From Calditrichota bacterium (GTDB lineage Bacteria > Calditrichota > Calditrichia > RBG-13-44-9): DNA of 7,672 nt. The notes beneath the pieces are model-generated. The model saw only the letters and a list, made by a program, of their open reading frames with translations. It searched no databases and was not told the DNA's origin. A program made the position numbers and the translations under genes. Below are positions 1 to 5,597 of the stretch, piece by piece. Position 1 is the first letter of the stretch, and each line of letters begins with the position of its first letter. The DNA lies in NCBI GenBank assembly GCA_016934605.1, contig JAFGSO010000144.1:1-7672 (forward strand), given 5' to 3'.

Positions 1-17
1 CGGTAGGCGGATCCGCC
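1..17. repeat. Further copy of the CGGTAGGCGGATC repeat unit at the window edge
   Basis: CGGTAGGCGGATCCGCC shares CGGTAGGC and GATC with the units inside 131-196 and contains the perfect 12-bp palindrome GGCGGATCCGCC at 6-17. It may be the right half of a larger copy that continues beyond the window. Confidence 0.55.
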
Positions 18-130
18 CACTGGCAGACTTTTCCGCTTTTCGTGTGCATACTGGCCAATAGCTTCAGGCTGCTAGTTCCTGGCAGTTGTTTTCTAAATAT
101 GTCATTTGAAATTTAGGATTTAATTGTTAT

Positions 131-196
131 CACGCCGATAGGCGGATCAGTCAGCCGGTAGGCTGATCCGACCTCCGGCGTGACCTACCGGCTGAT
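131..196. repeat. Nested inverted repeats of a CGGTAGGC(G/T)GATC unit
   Basis: Several exact inverted repeats overlap. CACGCCG (131-137) pairs with CGGCGTG (176-182). CGGATCAG (143-150) pairs with CTGATCCG (163-170). TCAGCC (151-156) pairs with GGCTGA (161-166). The 12-mer TCAGCCGGTAGG (151-162) is perfectly complementary to CCTACCGGCTGA (184-195). The unit CGGTAGGCGGATC also occurs at 1-13, with variants at 136-148 (CGATAGGCGGATC) and 156-168 (CGGTAGGCTGATC). This looks like a small intergenic palindromic repeat family of the REP type. The assignment to a family is inference; the pairings are read directly. Confidence 0.75.
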
Positions 197-282
197 TTGG
201 TGCTTGGTAATTGGAATTTGCCTCTGGTTGCTGGTTAAACCAGGGACAGCATAGTCCCAAATACTCTATTTCTTTATATTCT

Positions 283-330
283 TATTTCCCTATTCCCCTA
301 TTCCCCTATTCCCCTTATTTTCCCATTCCC
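283..330. repeat. 8-bp tandem repeat TATTCCCC, C-rich on this strand
   Basis: One TATTTCCC (283-290) is followed by three exact TATTCCCC units (291-314) and a degenerate tail to 330. The minus strand therefore carries tracts GGGG, GGGG, GGGG, GGG, each separated by the 4-nt spacer AATA. This meets the usual pattern for a possible G-quadruplex, with a possible i-motif on the + strand. Such simple repeats are also prone to copy-number change by slippage. Confidence 0.8.
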
Positions 331-348
331 TGTTAAATAAAAAATGTT

Positions 349-377
349 TTGACTGAAGAAGGAAAAATTTTTATATT
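349..377 (+). promoter_or_regulatory. Sigma-70-type promoter for tRNA-fMet
   Basis: The -35 box TTGACT (349-354) and the -10 box TATATT (372-377) each match the consensus at five of six positions and are separated by the optimal 17 bp. Transcription should start near 384-386, a few bases before the tRNA at 392. The segment between the -10 box and the tRNA is AT-rich, without a GC-rich discriminator. This is the only convincing promoter I see in the window and could drive the whole cluster if the terminator at 474-503 is leaky. Confidence 0.75.
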
Positions 378-391
378 TTAAAGCTAATGAT

Positions 392-465
<74 letters not shown>

Positions 466-473
466 CTAAGTAT

Positions 474-503
474 ACTGTCCTGACCAAAAGGGACAGTTTT
501 TTT
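474..503 (+). terminator. Intrinsic terminator between the two tRNA genes
   Basis: A perfect 7-bp stem, ACTGTCC (474-480) with GGACAGT (491-497), has a 10-nt loop. The transcript ends in a run of seven T (497-503), whose first T is also the last base of the stem. This is the classic rho-independent shape, placed 8 nt after the initiator tRNA. Only 15 nt separate it from the next tRNA, so it may act as a partial terminator that lowers transcription of the downstream genes relative to tRNA-fMet. Confidence 0.8.
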
Positions 504-518
504 ATCCGGTAAGAACAT

Positions 519-592
519 GGCGGCGTAGCTCAGTTGGTTAGAGCATCGGAATCATAATCCGAGTGTCCGGGGTTCGAATCCCTGCGCCGCTA
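519..592 (+). tRNA. Elongator tRNA with anticodon CAT, most likely tRNA-Met
   Basis: A 74-nt cloverleaf: acceptor GGCGGCG paired with CGCCGCT (last pair G-U), D-arm as in typical elongator Met tRNAs, anticodon CAT at 553-555, T-arm CGGGG-TTCGAAT-CCCTG, discriminator A at 592. CCA is not encoded. Elongator Met is favoured over the lysidine-modified tRNA-Ile2. Pair 6-67 is C-G, as in E. coli tRNA-Met, where it disfavours TilS, and pairs 4-69 and 5-68 are G-C rather than the C-G pairs E. coli TilS prefers. The D-loop also matches E. coli elongator Met. Ile2 cannot be fully excluded, because tilS follows at once and TilS determinants vary between phyla. Position 32 is A, where a pyrimidine is usual. 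Confidence 0.93.
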
Positions 593-615
593 CTATATTT
601 TATGCCTGCCTTTCC

Positions 616-2013
616 ATGAAAAGTCATCTTGAAACTAGATTTCTGGAATTCTGTGTTCGAAAAAAACTCTTTCAACCCGGAGAAAAAGTCCTTGTGGCTG
701 TAAGCGGTGGCATGGATTCGGTTGTGCTGCTGTATCTTCTCATGAAGTCCCGGCAACGCTTAAAAATTGACCCGGCAGTGGTTCATCTGCATCATCATAT
801 TCGCGCCGGAACTGCAGATATGGACGAAAGACTGGTAGAGGAGCTGGCAGAGAGGCACCAGCTTACTTTTTTTTCGCAGAAGTATCCGGTGAAAGATTAC
901 GCGGCTGAGCACGGATTGTCGCTGGAAGAAGCGGGTCACCGGTTGCGACGAAGTTTGTTTGAGATGCTGGCAAAGGAACAGGGATATGACCGGATCGCTA
1001 CCGGTCATCATCGGGATGATCAGGCAGAAACAATTTTAATGCGGATAATTAACGGAACCGGCCTCCAGGGTCTTGCCGGGATTCGCCTGAAATCAGGGAA
1101 ATGGGTTCGGCCTCTTCTTTTTGCCTCCCGGGAAGAGATTGCCCGATATGCCCATGATCAAAAGATTCTTTTCCGTGAGGATGAAACCAACCGGGATTTG
1201 TCGATCCTGAGAAACCGTATCCGGAATCAACTTCTGCCACTTTTGAAAAAGGATTATAATCCCGCTGTCGATCAGCATCTGGCACACCTGGCCGGTATCC
1301 TGGATGAGTGGGACACTTATGTTTCCGGTATTGTCGATGATTGTCACAAAAATTACCTGAATATTGTCTCTCAAAATAAAATTCGGGTTGGAATCTCTTT
1401 CTTTAAACAATATTTTTCTTGGATTAGAATCAGATTAACAGAAGTGGTTCTGGGTGAATTGATAGAACAGGGCTTTAAAATAAGTTATGGTCAATTTACC
1501 GATTTTTCGGATTGGGTGGAAACAGGAGCTGCAGGAAGCCGGTTCCATTGGTCTGGCCCCGTATGGTCGGTCAAAAAAAATAAATACATTGAATTTTTAA
1601 AAACGGAAGGTTTAGCGGATTTTTCAGAAGATCTTGCTTTAAATCCGGGATATACCCTGGTGACGCCGGATGGTCATTATGAAATTACTATTGAGCCGGT
1701 TTCACGAAAGGAGATAGCATTCAGTCAAAAAAAGAATGAAGAATTTATCGCAGGGGACAGGCTTAATTTTCCGTTGAAATTGAGAAAGTGGAAGAAAGGT
1801 GACCGGTTTACTCCTCTGGGGATGAAATCCGGCAAACTGGTAAGTGATTATCTGACTGATCGCAAGATCGGTTTTCCGGAAAGACAGGGTGCATATGTAA
1901 TGTTGAATGAAGATGAAATTGTGGCAATTCCCGGAATACAAATCAGTGAAGAGTACAAGATCCGCAATACCAGCCGGAAATTTTTTCGTTTAACCATAAA
2001 AGAGTCGGAATAA
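616..2013 (+). CDS. tilS: tRNA(Ile)-lysidine synthetase TilS
   Basis: TilS uses ATP and lysine to convert C34 of tRNA-Ile2(CAU) to lysidine, changing both its codon reading (AUA) and its charging from Met to Ile. The protein has 465 residues. The PP-loop ATPase signature SGGMDS is at 30-35. HLHHHIRAG (57-65) and GHHRDDQAETILMR (130-143) correspond to the conserved active-site segments of the N-type ATP-pyrophosphatase domain, followed by RPLL (165-168) and DETNRD (189-194). A diverged middle domain spans about 210-370. The C-terminal TilS domain (about 387-450) has GDRFTPLG, KLVSDYL and the IPG motif. The start at 616 places the PP-loop about 30 residues in, as in relatives. There is no clear Shine-Dalgarno site, and the gene begins only 23 nt after the tRNA, so it is probably on the same transcript. 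Its stop overlaps the hpt start (TAATG). Confidence 0.97.
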   Translation: MKSHLETRFLEFCVRKKLFQPGEKVLVAVSGGMDSVVLLYLLMKSRQRLKIDPAVVHLHHHIRAGTADMDERLVEELAERHQLTFFSQKYPVKDYAAEHGLSLEEAGHRLRRSLFEMLAKEQGYDRIATGHHRDDQAETILMRIINGTGLQGLAGIRLKSGKWVRPLLFASREEIARYAHDQKILFREDETNRDLSILRNRIRNQLLPLLKKDYNPAVDQHLAHLAGILDEWDTYVSGIVDDCHKNYLNIVSQNKIRVGISFFKQYFSWIRIRLTEVVLGELIEQGFKISYGQFTDFSDWVETGAAGSRFHWSGPVWSVKKNKYIEFLKTEGLADFSEDLALNPGYTLVTPDGHYEITIEPVSRKEIAFSQKKNEEFIAGDRLNFPLKLRKWKKGDRFTPLGMKSGKLVSDYLTDRKIGFPERQGAYVMLNEDEIVAIPGIQISEEYKIRNTSRKFFRLTIKESE

Positions 2014-2561
2014 TGGATTCATCCAACATAATAGTCGAGAATCTTGAATTTGAACTGCTGTTCAGTGAAGCTGAAATTCAGCAGCGGATAGGGGAACTGG
2101 CTGAAGTTATTTCGCAGGACTATAAGGGAAAAGTGCCGATATTCGTCGGAGTATTAAATGGTGCGATCCTTTTTCTCGCTGACCTGATCAGAGAACTTTC
2201 GATTGAATGTGAGATTGATTTTATTAAAATTTCCAGCTATGGGGACAAAAGAATTTCTTCCGGACAGATTACCATGATCAAGGATTTCAGCGCAGATCTT
2301 CACGGACGGGATATAATTGTGGTAGAAGATATTGTCGATTCCGGGCTTTCGGTGAGCTATCTGAAGAAAAGAATTGAAAGTATGAAACCTGCGAGCCAAA
2401 AATTTGTTTCACTATTGATTAAAAAAGAATGTGCCGTGGTTCCCCTGAAGATCGATTATGTTGGTTTTGAGATTGAAAATAAATTTGTAATTGGTTATGG
2501 ACTGGATCTGGCACAGAAAAAGAGAAACTTAAATGCGATTTACCAGATAAAAGAAAATTAA
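2013..2561 (+). CDS. hpt: Hypoxanthine(-guanine) phosphoribosyltransferase
   Basis: This cytoplasmic enzyme transfers phosphoribose from PRPP to hypoxanthine or guanine, giving IMP or GMP (purine salvage). The protein has 182 residues, the usual bacterial length. The PRPP loop VVEDIVDSG is at 103-111, with D109 matching the catalytic Asp137 of the human enzyme. The flexible loop with SSYGDKRISSG lies at 74-84. The purine-binding part DYVGFEIENKFVIGYGLDL (148-166) includes D165, matching human Asp193, and K146 fits the purine-contacting Lys165. The ATG shares its A with the TAA of tilS, so translation is probably coupled; a weak AAGAG lies just upstream. tilS-hpt-ftsH is a long-conserved order, known for instance in Bacillus. 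Guanine versus hypoxanthine preference cannot be read from the sequence. Confidence 0.96.
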   Translation: MDSSNIIVENLEFELLFSEAEIQQRIGELAEVISQDYKGKVPIFVGVLNGAILFLADLIRELSIECEIDFIKISSYGDKRISSGQITMIKDFSADLHGRDIIVVEDIVDSGLSVSYLKKRIESMKPASQKFVSLLIKKECAVVPLKIDYVGFEIENKFVIGYGLDLAQKKRNLNAIYQIKEN

Positions 2562-2566
2562 AAACT

Positions 2567-2571
2567 GAGGA
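2567..2571 (+). promoter_or_regulatory. Probable ribosome binding site of ftsH
   Basis: GAGGA lies 14 nt before the ATG at 2586, a little farther than optimal, inside the 24-nt gap between hpt and ftsH. It supports the chosen ftsH start, since no other start codon is nearby in frame. Confidence 0.5.
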
Positions 2572-2585
2572 AAAGAACAAAACGC

Positions 2586-4703
2586 ATGAAGCAAAATAAA
2601 AAGCATCGCCCGGAAGATAAAAAGCCGAGTGGCCCCAACCGGGATAACAACGAATTTCAGTGGAAACGCGGTTCCAAAACGATCATCATCTGGGTTATCA
2701 TCATCATGGGCATCATCATGTTTGCCTCCATTTTCCCATCCTCCGGAGGTCAGGAACCCAGTGTTCCCTATTCAAAGTATGTGTATTTTCTGGAAAATGA
2801 TCTGATTGCCCGTGGTGAAGTGGTCGTCAAGGAGAATGAATTCCGGGGAACCCTGAAGCAGAGTTTCCAGGATGTCCTTCCCAATGGTAAGACCATTGAA
2901 TATAAAAAATTCACTACCGTTCTACCATTTGTAGATGAAAACATGGTAAAGGAATGGCAGGCAAAAGGAGTCAGTATTGAATTTGTGCAGCCCTCCAGTG
3001 AATGGCTTCTGGTGCTTGGCCAGATGCTTCCCTGGATTCTTCTGATCGGATTCTGGATCTTTCTGGCCCGCCGTATGCAGGGTGCTGGCGGCGGAGGCGG
3101 AAAGAATATTTTCTCTTTTGGAAAGAGCCGGGCCAAGATGATGATGGAAAGTGAAACGAAAGTGACTTTCGATGATGTTGCCGGCTGCGATGAGGCCAAG
3201 GAGGAACTGCGTGAAATTATTGAATTTCTTAAAAATCCGGCTAAATTCAACCGGCTGGGAGGCAAAATACCTAAAGGAGCATTGCTTCTTGGTCCCCCGG
3301 GAACCGGCAAAACACTTCTGGCCAGGGCGGTGGCGGGAGAAGCGGGCGTTCCTTTCTTCAGCATGAGCGGGGCCGATTTTGTGGAAATGTTTGTCGGTGT
3401 GGGTGCCAGCCGGGTTCGGGATCTGTTTGAGACCGGAAGAAAGCAGGCACCGTGTATCATCTTCATTGATGAGATGGATGCGGTTGGCCGGCAGCGGGGT
3501 GCGGGACTTGGCGGCGGACACGACGAGAGAGAACAGACGCTGAATGCTCTTCTGGTGGAAATGGATGGTTTCGATACCAAGGAGGGTGTCATCATTCTGG
3601 CAGCAACTAACCGCCCGGATGTTCTGGATGCAGCTCTTCTGAGACCGGGACGCTTTGATCGCCAGATTGTGGTAGACCGGCCGGATGTTCGCGGAAGAGA
3701 GGGCATTTTAAAAGTGCATACGAAAAATATACCCCTGGCGCAGGATGTCGATCTGGCGGTTCTGGCAAAGGGGACTCCCGGCCTGGCCGGTGCCGAACTG
3801 GCCAATTTGGTGAATGAAGCGGCACTGTCCGCCGCGCGTCAGGATCGGGATTATGTGACGATGGAAGATTTTGAAATGTCCAAAGATAAAATCATGATGG
3901 GTATGGAGAGAAAAAGCCTGATCATCAGCGATGAAGAAAAACGAATGACGGCCTATCATGAGAGTGGACATGTACTGGTGGCAAAACTCATTCCGGGATC
4001 CGATCCGGTCCATAAAGTCACTATTATTCCCCGCGGGCGGGCACTGGGGTTGACGTCCTATCTTCCTATCGATGAACGTCATAACTATACCAAGGAGTAT
4101 CTGGAAATACTCCTCTGCCATCTGTTGGGCGGACGGGGAGCCGAAAAACTGGTAATGAACCAGTTGACGACGGGTGCCGGAAATGACATTGAACGAGCCA
4201 CCGATCTGGCACGCAAAATGGTTTGTGAATGGGGCATGAGCGAGGAACTGGGCCCCATTACCTTTGGGAAAAAAGAGGAAGAGATTTTCCTCGGCAGGGA
4301 AATAGCCCAGCATCGCGATTTCAGTGAGAGTACTGCCCAGGCGATAGACCGTGAAGTGAGGCAGATTATTTCCCGCGCAGAACAGAAAGTGGAAAAACTG
4401 CTTTCGGAGAATCTTGAAAAATTACATAAATTAGCCGAAGCGCTTCTGGAAAGGGAAATCCTTGACGGTGAAGAAATCGATCTGATTCTGGACGGTAAAA
4501 AACTTCCCAAAAAACCGGCAGCGGTCAAGGTGAAAAAGAAAGTGATCGATCCGGAAAAAGAAACTGTTGTGATTGAAGAAGCGAAAGCGCGTAAACCCGG
4601 TTCGGGAAATGATAAAAGCAATGAAGCAGCACAAAAAAAATCCCGGCAACAGAAAAAAGCATCCCCGGAGAAAAAAGAGGTTGCGGAAAAAAGCGGGAAG
4701 TAA
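2586..4703 (+). CDS. ftsH: ATP-dependent zinc metalloprotease FtsH
   Basis: This membrane-anchored hexameric AAA+ protease degrades misassembled membrane proteins and selected short-lived cytoplasmic proteins. The protein has 705 residues. In order: a 30-residue Lys-rich cytoplasmic leader, membrane helix 1 (about 31-50), a periplasmic domain (51-140), membrane helix 2 (about 143-161), a Gly-rich linker, Walker A GPPGTGKT (236-243), pore motif FVG (269-271), Walker B IIFIDEMD (291-298), the second region of homology with arginine fingers R353 and R356, and the zinc site HESGH (458-462) with D534 of TTGAGND as probable third ligand. All catalytic residues are intact. After about residue 640 a Lys/Glu-rich tail of some 65 residues extends beyond the length of E. 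coli FtsH (644). The gene is followed by a 240-nt gap without an obvious terminator. Confidence 0.98.
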   Translation: MKQNKKHRPEDKKPSGPNRDNNEFQWKRGSKTIIIWVIIIMGIIMFASIFPSSGGQEPSVPYSKYVYFLENDLIARGEVVVKENEFRGTLKQSFQDVLPNGKTIEYKKFTTVLPFVDENMVKEWQAKGVSIEFVQPSSEWLLVLGQMLPWILLIGFWIFLARRMQGAGGGGGKNIFSFGKSRAKMMMESETKVTFDDVAGCDEAKEELREIIEFLKNPAKFNRLGGKIPKGALLLGPPGTGKTLLARAVAGEAGVPFFSMSGADFVEMFVGVGASRVRDLFETGRKQAPCIIFIDEMDAVGRQRGAGLGGGHDEREQTLNALLVEMDGFDTKEGVIILAATNRPDVLDAALLRPGRFDRQIVVDRPDVRGREGILKVHTKNIPLAQDVDLAVLAKGTPGLAGAELANLVNEAALSAARQDRDYVTMEDFEMSKDKIMMGMERKSLIISDEEKRMTAYHESGHVLVAKLIPGSDPVHKVTIIPRGRALGLTSYLPIDERHNYTKEYLEILLCHLLGGRGAEKLVMNQLTTGAGNDIERATDLARKMVCEWGMSEELGPITFGKKEEEIFLGREIAQHRDFSESTAQAIDREVRQIISRAEQKVEKLLSENLEKLHKLAEALLEREILDGEEIDLILDGKKLPKKPAAVKVKKKVIDPEKETVVIEEAKARKPGSGNDKSNEAAQKKSRQQKKASPEKKEVAEKSGK

Positions 4704-4733
4704 AGAAGACCTCTTTATATGAACCGGATTTAT

Positions 4734-4931
4734 GAAAAGGGGCTGTATCAAAAGCCGTATTTTATGAAATAATATACATATTTTGCGAATATTCGGCTTT
4801 CAAAGAATCTCTCCCCCGTCGCCCTCTCATATCAAAAAGATAGGGAGGTAGGAGTGAGATAATAAATTTTTATTGAATAGCAATATTTATATTAATACAC
4901 ATATTTTGGTTTTTCATCCAGCCCCTTTTTC
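4734..4931. mobile_element. MITE-like structured element between ftsH and folE
   Basis: The two ends of this 198-bp AT-rich stretch are imperfect inverted repeats of about 23 bp. The left end (4734-4756) reads GAAAAGGGGCTGTATCAAAA and continues GCC. The right end read on the minus strand (4931-4908) begins GAAAAAGGGGCTGGATGAAA and continues AACC. They differ by one inserted A and three mismatches, and the core AAAAGGGGCTG is exact. Inside are AAAGCCG (4751-4757) paired with CGGCTTT (4794-4800), the palindrome CGAATATTCG (4786-4795), and an imperfect hairpin at 4807-4860. There is no open frame. I see no clear target duplication, so a non-autonomous transposon relic is likely but not proven. 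The alternative is a long-range RNA structure. Confidence 0.5.
4807..4860. repeat. Imperfect pyrimidine/purine hairpin inside the ftsH-folE gap
   Basis: The left arm is pyrimidine-rich, the right arm purine-rich, with an AAAAA loop at 4834-4838. ATCTC (4807-4811) pairs with GAGAT (4856-4860). TATC (4830-4833) pairs with GATA (4839-4842). CCTCTC (4823-4828) pairs with GGGAGG (4843-4848) with one G-T pair. The middle is loosely paired. It lacks a T-run, so it is not an ordinary terminator. Confidence 0.5.
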
Positions 4932-4936
4932 AGGAG
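4932..4936 (+). promoter_or_regulatory. Ribosome binding site of folE
   Basis: AGGAG lies 7 nt before the ATG at 4944, close to ideal. It begins on the base immediately after the right inverted repeat of the upstream element. It is the clearest Shine-Dalgarno site in the window and fixes the folE start. Confidence 0.8.
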
Positions 4937-4943
4937 ACCGCAT

Positions 4944-5486
4944 ATGGATCAGTCAAAAATAATGAGGGGAGTTCAATTAATTCTTGAGGGAATTGGAGAG
5001 GATGCGGACCGGGAGGGCTTGAAAGAGACTCCCAGGAGGGTGGCGGAGATGTGTGGTGAGATTCTGGAAGGGATTGAAATCCGACCGGAACTTCAGCCGG
5101 GCTTTTCGGAAGAAATTTCCAACGATGTGATTATTCTGAAAGATATCCCCTTCTATTCTGTTTGCGAACATCACCTGTTACCTTTCTTTGGCAGAGTTCA
5201 TCTCGCCTATATCCCGGAGCACAACAGAGTATCCGGTTTTTCTGCAATTACCCGGGTGATTGATATTTTCTCACGGCGGCTCCAGATCCAGGAAAGACTC
5301 ACTCAGCAGATAGCCGACACTGTGATGGCATCTCTGCAGCCTGCAGGTGTCGCCGTGGTAGTGGAAGCGCAACAGCTGTGCGTCAGTATGCGCGGAGGAC
5401 GAAAGGATTCGGTGAGAACTGTAACACAGGCAGTCCGCGGTGAGATACCGTCCCGAATCATGCAACTTCTGAACGGAATAGCCTGA
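4944..5486 (+). CDS. folE: GTP cyclohydrolase I with two unusual active-site residues
   Basis: This family converts GTP to 7,8-dihydroneopterin triphosphate and formate, the first step of folate synthesis. The protein has 180 residues, close to the short Bacillus-type enzymes. The zinc ligands are present: C74 and H77 in CEHH (74-77) and C146 in QQLCVSMRG. H76 matches catalytic His112 of E. coli. Q116 and E117 in QIQERLTQQ match Gln151 and Glu152, and R104 and R150 match the phosphate-binding Arg139 and Arg185. Two positions deviate. The usual Leu-Ser-Lys segment reads F99-S100-A101, so the equivalent of Lys136 is Ala. The His two residues before the last zinc Cys (His179) is Gln144. The fold and family are certain; full catalytic activity is not. 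folP 1.7 kb downstream supports a folate role. Confidence 0.95.
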   Translation: MDQSKIMRGVQLILEGIGEDADREGLKETPRRVAEMCGEILEGIEIRPELQPGFSEEISNDVIILKDIPFYSVCEHHLLPFFGRVHLAYIPEHNRVSGFSAITRVIDIFSRRLQIQERLTQQIADTVMASLQPAGVAVVVEAQQLCVSMRGGRKDSVRTVTQAVRGEIPSRIMQLLNGIA

Positions 5487-5597
5487 TAGCCGGTGATGAT
5501 TAACTTGCTCAAACATACAGGTCTTTTATGTTAATAGTTCGATGAGTTTCAGAAAAAGTCGGGCTTATTCAAAAATCATTTCGAATAAACATTTAGC

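Larger units (their letters stand above)
1..391. other. Non-coding leader region upstream of the tRNAs
   Basis: I find no credible gene here: no open frame has a start and a recognisable product. The left part (1-200) contains copies of a GC-rich inverted repeat. About 196-245 is G/T-rich low-complexity sequence, with the short palindrome CTGGTTAAACCAG at 231-243 and a weak GGGAC/GTCCC stem at 243-258. About 260-330 is a pyrimidine-rich stretch with an 8-bp tandem repeat. The final 45 bases hold the promoter for the first tRNA. The mix of short repeats and simple sequence is typical of an intergenic spacer that collects repeats. Whether another gene lies to the left cannot be seen. Confidence 0.8.

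Noticed and set aside
283..330. Tandem repeats considered as a CRISPR array
   Set aside because: The unit is 8 bp with no unique spacers; it is a simple-sequence repeat.
594..599. TATATT just before tilS as a -10 box for its own promoter
   Set aside because: The only upstream hexamer at suitable distance (TTCGAA in the tRNA T-arm) matches the -35 consensus at three positions; not enough to call.
538..756. Minus-strand open frame overlapping the second tRNA and the start of tilS
   Set aside because: It covers a clear tRNA and the conserved TilS N-terminus; tails such as GIRTPDTRI are the familiar result of translating tRNA genes in reverse.
2768..3805. Long open frame (345 codons) on the minus strand inside ftsH
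   Set aside because: It lies wholly opposite the conserved AAA+ region of ftsH; its product is Ser/Pro/Arg-rich with no recognisable motif, a typical shadow of a codon-biased gene.
4633..4735. Possible -1 frameshift site A AAA AAA in the ftsH tail, with an open -1 frame to 4735
   Set aside because: A-runs are expected in a Lys-rich tail, no stimulatory stem-loop is evident right after it, and the alternative peptide has no recognisable feature.
4861..4931. Candidate folE promoter in the AT-rich sequence (TTGAAT at 4873-4878, TATATT at 4888-4893)
   Set aside because: The -35-like and -10-like boxes have wrong spacing in all combinations I tried; AT-rich DNA gives such hexamers by chance.
5505..5588. 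Weak stems before the TPR gene (AACATA/TATGTT, TTATTC/GAATAA) and a weak promoter-like pair (TTGCTC, TATGTT)
   Set aside because: The stems are 6 bp and AT-rich without a U-run, and the promoter boxes match at only three and four of six positions.
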